A stretch of 64,000 nucleotides of DNA, taken from Desulfuromonadales bacterium (GTDB lineage: Bacteria; Desulfobacterota; Desulfuromonadia; Desulfuromonadales; BM103). Positions 1-8,595 of this stretch are shown here, piece by piece. The position numbers and the translations under genes are program-made. The notes below the pieces were generated by a model. It had not been told where the DNA came from, did not search any database, and saw nothing but the letters and a program-made list of their open reading frames with translations. The DNA lies in the NCBI GenBank assembly GCA_030145205.1, contig JAQYVZ010000001.1, positions 62,001 through 126,000 on the forward strand, in the 5' to 3' direction. How positions within the stretch are numbered: position 1 is the first letter of the stretch; each line of letters begins with the position of its first letter.

Positions 1-1016
1 CCAGGAGGGAATATTTTATAGCTGTCACTATTATTCTTCACAACACGGTAATTAATTATAACTTTTCCAGAACCATCACCAACTCTTATGTCTAAACAGC
101 TTCCAACACCTACATCGGACACAAAAAATTTTAAACTGAGATGCAATGTCTCTCTTCGAATATAACAGAGAACATCATCTTTTAATTTTTGCTTCTTATT
201 TACAAGTTCAGCTTCTAGCATTTCCACTCCCCCTTTTCCAGAGGGAGCATTCTTTTGTATGTTCAGAGTTTCATACACTCTGATCCCTTCATGAACTGAA
301 GAGGTCAGTCGTTTCGTTCCTCCTCCTTGCATGACCATTACTTTGGTTGCGTACCACGAAATAAATTCCATGCTGTGAGAAACAAGAATAACCGCTGCAT
401 TAGACATCATTTCCCGAATCCTGTTACCGCATTTTACCCTGAAAGCCATATCCCCCACTGCCAGAACTTCATCCAAAAGCAAGACATCAGGCTTCAAAAC
501 TGCAGCCACTGAGAAACCAAGTCTTACAGCCATCCCAGAGCTGTAATTCTGCACAGGGGAATCAATAAATGCTTCAATCTCAGCAAAATCGACAATCTCG
601 TCGAGCTTTTCATCTATCTTCTTCTTGCTCAACCCCAACACCGTTGCGTTGACGTAGACATTTTCCCGACCCGTCAAGATCGGGTTGAAACCTGCGCCCA
701 AAGCGATCAACGCACCGACACGACCTCTCATTTCAATACGCCCTTTATCCGGCTTGATCAAGCCGTTCAGCATACGCAATAAGGTCGTTTTTCCTGCACC
801 GTTAGGTCCTACCAACCCAAGGCATTCGCCGCGCTTCAGATCAAACGAGACATCCTTGACCGCCCAGAACTCGTCATCCCTCAACTCACTGATGTCTCCT
901 TGTCTGCGGCCAGTAACTTCGCGCCCCAAATCCTGCATCCCATACCACAACGACCGCTTGAAACTGCGACAGAACTTCTTTGAGACACCTTCAACTTTGA
1001 TCAATGTGTCACTCAT
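1..1016 (-). CDS. wzt: ABC transporter ATP-binding protein, Wzt/KpsT type (3' end beyond the window)
   Basis: Nucleotide-binding subunit of an ABC-2 glycan exporter, the partner of the permease encoded just upstream. From ATG at 1016 the frame stays open to the window edge (338 codons). Walker A GPNGAGKTT lies at residues 70-78, signature YSSGM at 158-162, Walker B VLLLDE at 178-183 and the switch histidine in VSHS near 214; all are intact. About 90 residues follow the ATPase domain, which suggests the start of a C-terminal glycan-recognition domain as in long Wzt proteins rather than the short KpsT form, but the end is not visible. One base separates it from the permease stop, so translation is probably coupled. 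The family assignment is firm; the exported glycan is unknown. Confidence 0.9.
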   Translation of the reverse strand, partial: MSDTLIKVEGVSKKFCRSFKRSLWYGMQDLGREVTGRRQGDISELRDDEFWAVKDVSFDLKRGECLGLVGPNGAGKTTLLRMLNGLIKPDKGRIEMRGRVGALIALGAGFNPILTGRENVYVNATVLGLSKKKIDEKLDEIVDFAEIEAFIDSPVQNYSSGMAVRLGFSVAAVLKPDVLLLDEVLAVGDMAFRVKCGNRIREMMSNAAVILVSHSMEFISWYATKVMVMQGGGTKRLTSSVHEGIRVYETLNIQKNAPSGKGGVEMLEAELVNKKQKLKDDVLCYIRRETLHLSLKFFVSDVGVGSCLDIRVGDGSGKVIINYRVVKNNSDSYKIFPP

Positions 1017-1017
1017 T

Positions 1018-2001
1018 TCAAGCACTCATCCGTTCGATCAGCACCGGCATCGCCAACCGATAAATGACCCAAACCACTAGAAGCAGAACAACCGAAGCGA
1101 TATTTACAGCAACAAAATAAGCAATGAACTCTGGTGATACCCCGGTCAACCAATCACGCGTTGTGAGGATAAGCGGAGTTAACGGATTGAGAGTGAACAA
1201 AGTGGAAACCCAGCCCTCTTTCGGCATGGGGAAAACAACAGGAGTGACATACATAAGGAACTGCATTAATAAAGGCAAGGCTCGCCCGACATCTGTATAG
1301 AGAATGCCAACCGGTGCAATTAGTAGCCCGAGGGCAGTACCGACGAGAATGAGAGAAACAACACCAAGAGGGAAAAACAGAAGAGACCCACCAGGGGCAA
1401 GCGACATAAGGAACAAAACCCCAAGAAGCAACACTATTTTGATCAATGCATTAAAAAGGGTTTGGTAAATACCGGAAAGAATGAGTGCTTCGCGCGGAAA
1501 GTTCAATTTAGAGAGCATCCCCTTGGCCGCGTTGATTTGCTGTAAAGGGGAATTCAGGGCGTCCATGAATATCGCCCAAAGCATCGTTCCGGTAAAAACG
1601 TAAACAGGGTACGGCAATACCGTGTCCGCGATCTTCACAACACCGGTACTGTTGAGAAATATCCAGGCGAGCGTGTTGGCGAGCGGTAGAATAAAAGCCC
1701 AGAGTATCCCGAGGAAGGCTTGTCGGTACTGCCCACGAATATCACGGACAGCAAGGCGCCAAGCTAACTCCCGCCCAGCGGCCAGGTCAGCAAACATCTC
1801 ACGCAACATCACACCCGGACTGGCCAGCGAGGAGTCTGGGGTGTAGATGGTTTTTTTTAATTCTGATTGCTCAGGCATATTTTCACAGCTGTGTCTGGTG
1901 TTGGCACTGCCTTCCGGTTCCTGCCAATAGCCTACGTTGTGAGCCACAAGAAGTTGAGGTGGCAGCGTGGGCGCATTTAGTTGCACCCTTTGGATTAGCA
2001 C
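1018..2001 (-). CDS. wzm: ABC-2 polysaccharide export permease, Wzm type
   Basis: Membrane subunit of the glycan exporter. Six hydrophobic segments follow a cytoplasmic stretch with RDIRGQYRQAFLG, which is typical of ABC-2 permeases of the Wzm/KpsM group. The start is uncertain. A GTG at 2001 has a good ribosome site (GAGGTG, six bases away) and lies four bases after the previous stop, but it adds about 41 residues with no family resemblance. ATG at 1878 (MPEQSELKK) gives the usual family length but has no clear ribosome site. The longer form is given here. It is followed directly by the Wzt-type ATPase, so the two subunits should be made together. The role follows from family and neighbours. 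Confidence 0.88.
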   Translation of the reverse strand: MLIQRVQLNAPTLPPQLLVAHNVGYWQEPEGSANTRHSCENMPEQSELKKTIYTPDSSLASPGVMLREMFADLAAGRELAWRLAVRDIRGQYRQAFLGILWAFILPLANTLAWIFLNSTGVVKIADTVLPYPVYVFTGTMLWAIFMDALNSPLQQINAAKGMLSKLNFPREALILSGIYQTLFNALIKIVLLLGVLFLMSLAPGGSLLFFPLGVVSLILVGTALGLLIAPVGILYTDVGRALPLLMQFLMYVTPVVFPMPKEGWVSTLFTLNPLTPLILTTRDWLTGVSPEFIAYFVAVNIASVVLLLVVWVIYRLAMPVLIERMSA

Positions 2002-2004
2002 AAT

Positions 2005-2769
2005 TCACCTCGGCGAAGGAACCTCTCTGAAAAACGGTTTCAACAACCTGCCAATACAATGACGATAGTTCTTAATGTAAAGCATCTTATGTCGCCAGAC
2101 AATAAACATGGCCATCCTTAATTTCTGAGAAAATGTCATGCGCGTGGTCATCGTTTTTTCACGAATACGGTAATAAAACATTACCTCGGGAAGACACGCC
2201 GCAACAAGCCCCCTTTCAATCAGAGAAAGCCAGAAATCCCAGTCTTCCCAACCAAAGGTCATACACTTGGAATACCCACCGACAGCCTCCCAGTCCTTGC
2301 GCCGAAACATCGCACAAGCGACAATCATATTTTCAAAAAGGAGAAGCTGTTCAGAGAAAGATGGTTTTTCCCAAACACCTGAACGTTCCTCAAAAAGCTC
2401 AACGCGACCATAAGCAATGCCGACTTCAGGGTTCTTATCCAGAAGAGACGACGCCTTTTCCAGATAGCCAGGAGCAATCCGGTCGTCGGCATCGAGAGGG
2501 AGAATATAATCTCCCTGAGCGACCTTGATCCCATTGTTCCTGGCCGCAGCCAAGCCGTTATTTTGAGTCCGGATAACATTGATCCCAGATTGGGACATAT
2601 CCTCAAGAACGCTCAATGTTCCGGTTTCATTCGATCCGTCATCGACAACGATTACTTCAAACGGAGGACAGGTTTGATCAAGCGCCGACTGCACAGCTTC
2701 AGCAAGATACTCGCCATGATTGAAACATGGGATGATGACACTGACTTTCGCTGAAGCAGCACACGTCAT
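2005..2769 (-). CDS. Family 2 glycosyltransferase
   Basis: Probable cytoplasmic GT-A enzyme that adds one sugar to the glycan exported by Wzm/Wzt. It has 254 residues. The nucleotide-binding DDGS is at 43-46, the metal-binding DADD at 93-96, and an acidic EDWDFW at 175-180 sits where the catalytic base is expected. A single basic, hydrophobic stretch near the C-terminus may touch the membrane. Its ATG overlaps the stop of the preceding glycosyltransferase by four bases (ATGA), and it ends four bases before the permease GTG, so it belongs to the same operon. Donor and acceptor sugars cannot be told from sequence. Confidence 0.88.
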   Translation of the reverse strand: MTCAASAKVSVIIPCFNHGEYLAEAVQSALDQTCPPFEVIVVDDGSNETGTLSVLEDMSQSGINVIRTQNNGLAAARNNGIKVAQGDYILPLDADDRIAPGYLEKASSLLDKNPEVGIAYGRVELFEERSGVWEKPSFSEQLLLFENMIVACAMFRRKDWEAVGGYSKCMTFGWEDWDFWLSLIERGLVAACLPEVMFYYRIREKTMTTRMTFSQKLRMAMFIVWRHKMLYIKNYRHCIGRLLKPFFREVPSPR

Positions 2770-3530
2770 ACTTCACCTGTCACATTACAGGATTTCTCTT
2801 TAACAAGTCTAAGGACATAATACAGAAAATGCCCTAGGCCACTGAATGGGCCAACGACATAACGTTTTCGGACCGAATATTCCTCGGTCAAGGTCTGGAT
2901 ACGTTCCCGTGAAGAAAGGCTGCCTTGATGCACGCGAAAATCAGCAACCACGGCTCGGAGCGAAACTGGCGTTCCTGCTTGGCCAAGCCTCAACCAAAGA
3001 TCGTAATCCATTGTATATTTGAGACTAACATCAAATCCACCCGCATCTGCAAGCACATCACGGCGAACAAATGTCGCCGGATGAAAAATGATATTATTAC
3101 GCTTCAACCGCTGATATGTATAGTCCCGAACCGGCACGGTCCTTAACAGGTGGCCCTGTGCATCAATTTCATTTATGCCACCGGTACCCCAATCTTTATC
3201 CGGGTTTTGGCTCAGAGCTTGAGCAACCTCTTTCAAGATATGGTCGCTCGTAAATCTGTCGTCAGCATGAAGAAATATAATCCATTCGCCAGCGGCAAGA
3301 GCCAGCCCCTTGTTCATTGCATCAGCAATTCCCTCGTCAGGTCCGGTCCGCCAAGTGATGCGTTCATCATTTTCGGCAAAACGGCTGATCAAATCGACCG
3401 TGCCGTCGGTAGAACCTCCGTCAATGATAATATATTCAAAATCGGGATAGTCTTGAGCGAGCACGCTCTCAACGGTTTGCGCGACGAATTTTTGGCTATT
3501 TAAACAAACCGTAACAACAGAGAACTTCAT
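2766..3530 (-). CDS. Family 2 glycosyltransferase, WcaA-like
   Basis: GT-A glycosyltransferase of 254 residues in the polysaccharide operon. It opens with MKFSVVTVCLNS, has the nucleotide site IDGGSTDGT at about 37-45, and has the metal-binding HADD at 88-91. The GPDEGIADAMNKGL stretch is characteristic of a GT2 subgroup found in colanic-acid and capsule clusters. An upstream in-frame GTG at 3548 would add six residues. ATG at 3530 is preferred because AGGAG lies ten bases upstream and the core begins there. It overlaps the next glycosyltransferase by four bases. The sugar transferred is unknown. Confidence 0.88.
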   Translation of the reverse strand: MKFSVVTVCLNSQKFVAQTVESVLAQDYPDFEYIIIDGGSTDGTVDLISRFAENDERITWRTGPDEGIADAMNKGLALAAGEWIIFLHADDRFTSDHILKEVAQALSQNPDKDWGTGGINEIDAQGHLLRTVPVRDYTYQRLKRNNIIFHPATFVRRDVLADAGGFDVSLKYTMDYDLWLRLGQAGTPVSLRAVVADFRVHQGSLSSRERIQTLTEEYSVRKRYVVGPFSGLGHFLYYVLRLVKEKSCNVTGEV

Positions 3531-3613
3531 GCACCGGCAACTCCTCACTCACATTCGACTTTACAGATTGCCAACAAAAACCATTTCACACAAGGTTTGA
3601 CAAAATCTTCTAC

Positions 3614-4321
3614 TCAACCCTCGTGTCTTTCCTCGGACCTACTTCGAAACATCTCAAAAGCTAGATATCGGAGTACCTTTTTTCCTGTTGGGATGGCCTT
3701 AAAATGGGTCGCACCGCCTATTCGAGGCTTCTCCACGACAGGGAATTCTATTCTGGAAATCCTTAGCTTGTAGGCGCGCGCCACCATCTCCAGGTCGATA
3801 GAAAGACCCTCACTCAGAGGATTGATAGCAAAAAAGGCGTCTCTGCGCATTGCTCTCATGCCATGAAGAACATCGTGGATGGAATTGCCTTCGCGTTTCC
3901 ATAATAGCTCCACAACGAACCCCAAAACTTGAACAAACCACTTGCGGGGCTTTAAAAAACTCTGGTCTTCTTCGTTCCCTGCTCCCACCATTATTCGACT
4001 GGCCACAACAAGATCATATCCGTTTTCAAGATATTCCCTGAATTTTAATACAGAGTCAGGATCTATGCTCCCCTTTGGATGAAACAGAACCAACGCCTCT
4101 GTGGAACACCGCTGAAAAGCATCGAGGTAGGCACCATTATAACCAGGGGTTGTTTGCTGACAAACCTGGATTCCAGAACTTTCCAGAAATTGAGGAGTGC
4201 CGTCTTTGCTGCCGGCATCAATCGCAAAAACCTCGTCAAATGCTGACAATGGCAAGAGAGGGATGTCATGTCTGCATCCATCAATCTCGTTCCAGGTTAA
4301 CAAACATAAGGAGAGCTTCAT
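3614..4321 (-). CDS. Family 2 glycosyltransferase, DPM1-like, with altered DXD region
   Basis: A 235-residue protein resembling dolichol-phosphate-mannose-synthase-type GT2 enzymes (polyprenyl-phosphate sugar transfer). MKLSLCLLTWNE opens a GT-A fold and IDAGSKDGT at 34-42 is the nucleotide site. The place where DPM1 enzymes carry DADLQHPP reads FHPKGSIDP here (80-88), so the second aspartate motif is changed. The later segment with HGMRAMRRDAF and SIDLEMVARAYK matches the family. No strongly hydrophobic C-terminal helices are present, so it is a soluble or peripheral form. It could make a lipid-linked sugar donor or have a different acceptor. The fold is clear; activity is less so. Confidence 0.8.
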   Translation of the reverse strand: MKLSLCLLTWNEIDGCRHDIPLLPLSAFDEVFAIDAGSKDGTPQFLESSGIQVCQQTTPGYNGAYLDAFQRCSTEALVLFHPKGSIDPDSVLKFREYLENGYDLVVASRIMVGAGNEEDQSFLKPRKWFVQVLGFVVELLWKREGNSIHDVLHGMRAMRRDAFFAINPLSEGLSIDLEMVARAYKLRISRIEFPVVEKPRIGGATHFKAIPTGKKVLRYLAFEMFRSRSEERHEG

Positions 4322-4359
4322 TCAGAACGTTCCCATCATAGCAGACTTAATCCAATTCA

Positions 4360-5376
4360 TCAGGCAATACCGATATCAGCCAAATCCTTTAACCATGCTT
4401 CAAGAAGTTCTAATTCCGATGCCTCAATTAAACCCAGGCTGACCAGAGCCTTATAACATTCGCGCAAGTTATCCGGGAGATGCGTTTTGCCCTTTTGCAA
4501 AGAAAGGGAGTCCAACACCTGCTGGATATTCCGGTTATGCAGATATCCAGGAATTTCATCTGCAAAATCCTTCATAAGATCATGTGGGTTGCGTTCCTGC
4601 CAAACCGTTGGGCTGTGGAACATGATGTGCCAATTATTTTCCCAGGCAATTCGTTGCGCAATCAGACTTCTCCAGATATCCGTCATCCGAAACGAACAAT
4701 AAGACGGAAGATATAGGAGAGGAAACGCATCCTTCCACCAGGTTGTGTTTTGGCTATTGAACGGACACCAACTTCCCGAGCCAACAGCAACGGCCCTATC
4801 TTGATTAAATGTTTGTGGAAGGGGCTTGGTTAATCGAAAGACGGCGTCGACATCGGGGTTTTCATCTGCCAAGCCTTGCTGAATGGGACAGTCGACATGC
4901 TCCATTTTCAACTGTTGGTAGGGCGCGGAAATGGGTTCTTTAATCAGATCCAACGGGAACCCCCTCGGCCAGATAAACGCATCTGTGAAATACTTATAGA
5001 GGTTCACCCAGCCCTTTTGAGTAACTGCACGAACATCCTGCTCCCGGGTACGAGAAGCAAAAAAATCTGGCCGAGGGAAATTGTCATCATCCGTTTCAAT
5101 GATGACTGTCGCTCCGCTTTGCATCGCCACGAGATAGCCGATATTTTTTCGGGCATAGTGATTTTGAGGACACGCCGCCGCAAAAGAAAGACCACTTTTT
5201 AATTGGTCGGCAATGCTAATGAAATGGCCGTTCTCAATGAAAAAATCGTCTGGGCTTTTGCTGTCCCCGACAATGAAAAAATCATAGCCACTCCGATGAG
5301 CACCCTCAGCCAATTCTTTCATGATCAGATTCGGGGGATTTATAGATGTGAGAATCAGTGCGTTTTTTTCAATCAT
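4360..5376 (-). CDS. STELLO/DUF288-type glycosyltransferase-like protein
   Basis: A 338-residue protein with the hallmark ALILTSINPPN near the N-terminus and ETDDDNFPRPDFF at 94-106. This combination belongs to the STELLO (DUF288) family, named from plant Golgi proteins that influence cellulose synthase and related to GT75-type enzymes. The triple aspartate probably binds metal. A GTG at 5394 gives six more residues and overlaps the upstream gene, but ATG at 5376 (MIEKNALIL) matches the expected start of the core. Its place among glycosyltransferase and export genes argues for a role in glycan assembly. The biochemical activity of bacterial members is not settled. Confidence 0.75.
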   Translation of the reverse strand: MIEKNALILTSINPPNLIMKELAEGAHRSGYDFFIVGDSKSPDDFFIENGHFISIADQLKSGLSFAAACPQNHYARKNIGYLVAMQSGATVIIETDDDNFPRPDFFASRTREQDVRAVTQKGWVNLYKYFTDAFIWPRGFPLDLIKEPISAPYQQLKMEHVDCPIQQGLADENPDVDAVFRLTKPLPQTFNQDRAVAVGSGSWCPFNSQNTTWWKDAFPLLYLPSYCSFRMTDIWRSLIAQRIAWENNWHIMFHSPTVWQERNPHDLMKDFADEIPGYLHNRNIQQVLDSLSLQKGKTHLPDNLRECYKALVSLGLIEASELELLEAWLKDLADIGIA

Positions 5377-5386
5377 AATGATCGGA

Positions 5387-8300
5387 TCAATCACCTATAT
5401 TTTTAAGAGTATCTATCTGCTGGGCGATATTACGTTGTGAAAAAGAAATATTGCTAATTGAGAATGGCTTCCTTTCAAAAAGGAGCCACTGTGACAGATC
5501 ACCAAAAGTTATACGCATTTGATTGATATTTTCGTCCTTCAACCAAGGAGCAGAGACATCCAAAGGAACGATTATCCGTCCATTTTTGACGATAAATTCA
5601 AGTTGCCGATGGTCCCTATATTCAGGATCTTTCTTTGTCGTCCATGCTAAATTAAGCGGGCAGGAAGTCTCGAGTTCCCAGGAAAAATCAAAACTGATGA
5701 TCCCTGCATCCAACCCATTGATCTGATGCGCAGACAAATCTATTATATGGTAATAGTCACGATAACCGGGCGACTTGACAGATTGATCTGCAACACGATC
5801 TAAGGTGAATATCGTATGCATTTTCTTTGACAAAGTCGCGTAGGATCGCCCCCAAGCTATGGGAATTTTATATAAATTATTATTATATGTTTTAGAAAGA
5901 GGCTCATTTAAAAGTTCAAGTTCTCCCAGACTACCCCTTTCGCTGTCAATCTGGATCCCTTCATAGCGATCTGGACGTATCAACCAGGTCAAACCATTTA
6001 TTTTTGCCGGTATATAGTGCGTGGAGAGAAACCGAAAAATCCCATTGGCACGAAGGCTAAGTGGCCCACCATCAAAACTTAAATTATCAGCATCGTAAAG
6101 CACCAAAGGCGGCATTGAACGAACCAAGGAACGGACCGCCCGTAATTGCTGCTTGGGATGGGGGAGATTGTAATACGCTGTGGAAGCGATTGGCGGATAG
6201 CGATCAACATAAAAATAATGCGCATTCCTGTTGCTGAGATCCAGATACGTCTCTTCAGGATCAAGGCCACGATCAAGGACACTTTTAATTGAGATAAGCC
6301 TGGAAAGTTGATCATCGTCAACCAAGCCATTGCCAAGGTTTGGGAGCCCCAGACGCGCACCATCAACAAAACTGCCAATTGAGCTTGTCGCATAAACAGT
6401 CTCGCTTGAGCGGTAAAACTTTTTCTTCAATTCAAAAGAATCATAGTATTGACCAAGAATTGCGCCTGAAATAATTATTAAATAAAATGCAGAAGAGCCA
6501 ATTTTTATCTTTTTACATTGAGCGGTTATTGCTATAGGCAACAGCAAAGAAATGGACCAAACACTTGCAATCCCAAGCCGCGACGGGTCTATGTCTATAC
6601 GCCCGGCAGCACGTACGATAAACAATAACGTCAATAAAAATATCGGCAAAACATAGACAAGTTTCTTCTCTTTTTCTGAGGCTACCTCATCAGCCAAATA
6701 TGTCTTTACTATGATCAATCCAGAGACCAAACATACCCACAACCACGACGTTCGGATTATTTCATTCCAGTACCTGTTGATATCTGCGCCGTTCCCTATA
6801 AGGTATCTCGCCCATTTCTTACCGTGTGCCACAGAGTTAATGCTGGACTGCTCAAGTCCATAACGAACGGCTCCCAACAGCATGTCAGCGACAGGAGTGG
6901 CCATTATCAGGAAAACACAGAGGAGTGTAGACAATAAAACAATTACCAGAGTTTGTTTTCTGTTGTTCCTGACAGCTCGAACGAACATCACTGCCCCTAA
7001 TGGGCTTGTCGCAAGGACCCATAGGCCCCCTTGGCCAACTGCGAACAGGACCAGGGAAACTCCCATCAAACCCCACAAGAACAACCATTTAATCGCATCA
7101 AGTTTAAAATATGCCAAGCAAATCAAACATAGTGCCGCAGTTAGAACATAATGGATTGCAAAGGCTTCCGTAGGGAGTGGCAAAATCAGAAAAGCAAAGA
7201 ATGCGTAACCGCTACCGATAACGCTTGCAACAAGTGGAAAGACCAAACACAGGACCAATGCGGCAAAAAAAGGATAAACTGCCGTCAAACTGGTTGCACT
7301 ACCATCGAGCAAAAAAGAGTTAAGAGCGCCGGGAAGGTAGTTGACGAGCCCTCTTGAGGGGTCAAAATCAACAAAGGGCAGCAGGTGATGTTGTGACCAT
7401 GACCACCATGCTGTAAGCAATTCACCAACATGATAATCGTCCATCGGGAGCCGTGCTATATCGATGGAACCAGTCTTTAATAAAAGAATACAGCCAACCA
7501 AGCACAACGGTGATAGTAGCTTCAGCACATTGTCATGGCCTGTTTGAAAGAGTTTTACACGAAAAATCAAATCGGCATAAGAACCCGCGATAAAAACTGC
7601 AACCAGAAGATAGGCAGAAGCCGTCAAAGGATACCCGATGGACAAGGACCGCAGGTTGCTATCAACAATCCAGGGGGCGGGAATTAAAACGAAAAAGGCA
7701 AGTGGAAGAAAACCTTGTACTACCAATACTGCTTTTTGGAGTGCCCTCTTGGTAACAGCAGGATTATTCCCAACGATCAAGGCACGAAGGACAAGATAAA
7801 GTATCAAGAAAACCACGATGCTGATGCATAGCTTTGGAAGTGCATCACTAATCGTCCATGGTGCAATCTCAGATAAAACACACAGGCGGTTTATTGAAAG
7901 AGAAAGTGCAGCGCCACCAACCATTGAGAGGCATAAAGCAAGCAAACTAGGGCCAACTATACTCAATAAATCACCATCAGTTTTTTTCGAACACGGATTC
8001 GGCTTTAACAGAAGAATAAATATAATGAATAAATTCACTGCAATTAAAAACAGTGAAATTTGAGGTAAAAAAAAGTCCTTTGTTTTATTTACAAACAAAT
8101 CAAAGAACCAAATTAATGCCGGGAGATTGCACAAACACAGCGATTTACAAAAGCCTTCAGATACTTCTATATTAGACCTTGCTTCAATGGATTTTTGGAG
8201 ACTGAATAGAACAATTATTGCAACAAGAGATATCGCTATAAAAGAAAATAAAAGAATCAAGTCTGGGGTTTTATTTAAAGCCCTCCAAGAGATATCCCCG

Positions 8301-8473
8301 ACTATAAATTCTTCATACTTTTGGTTTATAACCGTGTCATGAAGCCAATAAATCGCATAGGAAGCGAAAGAAGAAAAAATTATTGAAGAAACATAAAGAT
8401 TAACATTTAGAAGCGATAACGAAAAATCGACTTTGTTTAGTGTTTCCCTTATTTTTATCAATCTGTATTTCAT
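5387..8473 (-). CDS. Large polytopic membrane protein of unknown function, possibly GT-C-like
   Basis: The product has 1028 residues and is not recognised by name. About the first 690 residues hold many hydrophobic helices. The remaining 340 are hydrophilic with aromatic and Asn-rich segments and are probably periplasmic. A conspicuous soluble loop carries MDDYHVGE at 344-351 and DFDPSRGLVNYLPG at 369-382. Paired acidic residues followed by a conserved loop are reminiscent of GT-C transferases, which use lipid-phosphate sugars at the outer face of the membrane. That is inference. The gene is AT-rich compared with the pilus and housekeeping genes. It lies between GT2 and STELLO-like genes, so a role in glycan modification is likely. 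Confidence 0.7.
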   Translation of the reverse strand: MKYRLIKIRETLNKVDFSLSLLNVNLYVSSIIFSSFASYAIYWLHDTVINQKYEEFIVGDISWRALNKTPDLILLFSFIAISLVAIIVLFSLQKSIEARSNIEVSEGFCKSLCLCNLPALIWFFDLFVNKTKDFFLPQISLFLIAVNLFIIFILLLKPNPCSKKTDGDLLSIVGPSLLALCLSMVGGAALSLSINRLCVLSEIAPWTISDALPKLCISIVVFLILYLVLRALIVGNNPAVTKRALQKAVLVVQGFLPLAFFVLIPAPWIVDSNLRSLSIGYPLTASAYLLVAVFIAGSYADLIFRVKLFQTGHDNVLKLLSPLCLVGCILLLKTGSIDIARLPMDDYHVGELLTAWWSWSQHHLLPFVDFDPSRGLVNYLPGALNSFLLDGSATSLTAVYPFFAALVLCLVFPLVASVIGSGYAFFAFLILPLPTEAFAIHYVLTAALCLICLAYFKLDAIKWLFLWGLMGVSLVLFAVGQGGLWVLATSPLGAVMFVRAVRNNRKQTLVIVLLSTLLCVFLIMATPVADMLLGAVRYGLEQSSINSVAHGKKWARYLIGNGADINRYWNEIIRTSWLWVCLVSGLIIVKTYLADEVASEKEKKLVYVLPIFLLTLLFIVRAAGRIDIDPSRLGIASVWSISLLLPIAITAQCKKIKIGSSAFYLIIISGAILGQYYDSFELKKKFYRSSETVYATSSIGSFVDGARLGLPNLGNGLVDDDQLSRLISIKSVLDRGLDPEETYLDLSNRNAHYFYVDRYPPIASTAYYNLPHPKQQLRAVRSLVRSMPPLVLYDADNLSFDGGPLSLRANGIFRFLSTHYIPAKINGLTWLIRPDRYEGIQIDSERGSLGELELLNEPLSKTYNNNLYKIPIAWGRSYATLSKKMHTIFTLDRVADQSVKSPGYRDYYHIIDLSAHQINGLDAGIISFDFSWELETSCPLNLAWTTKKDPEYRDHRQLEFIVKNGRIIVPLDVSAPWLKDENINQMRITFGDLSQWLLFERKPFSISNISFSQRNIAQQIDTLKNIGD

Positions 8474-8595
8474 TCGAAAGGAGCCTTGCGAAAACGCTTT
8501 TCATCTGAGACAAATAAGCGACCTCGTCTTTTCGTTTTTTGTTTGGAGCCAGCCACGAAATCCGTTTACTGCGTCTTGGGGCAGTGATTGTTCTA

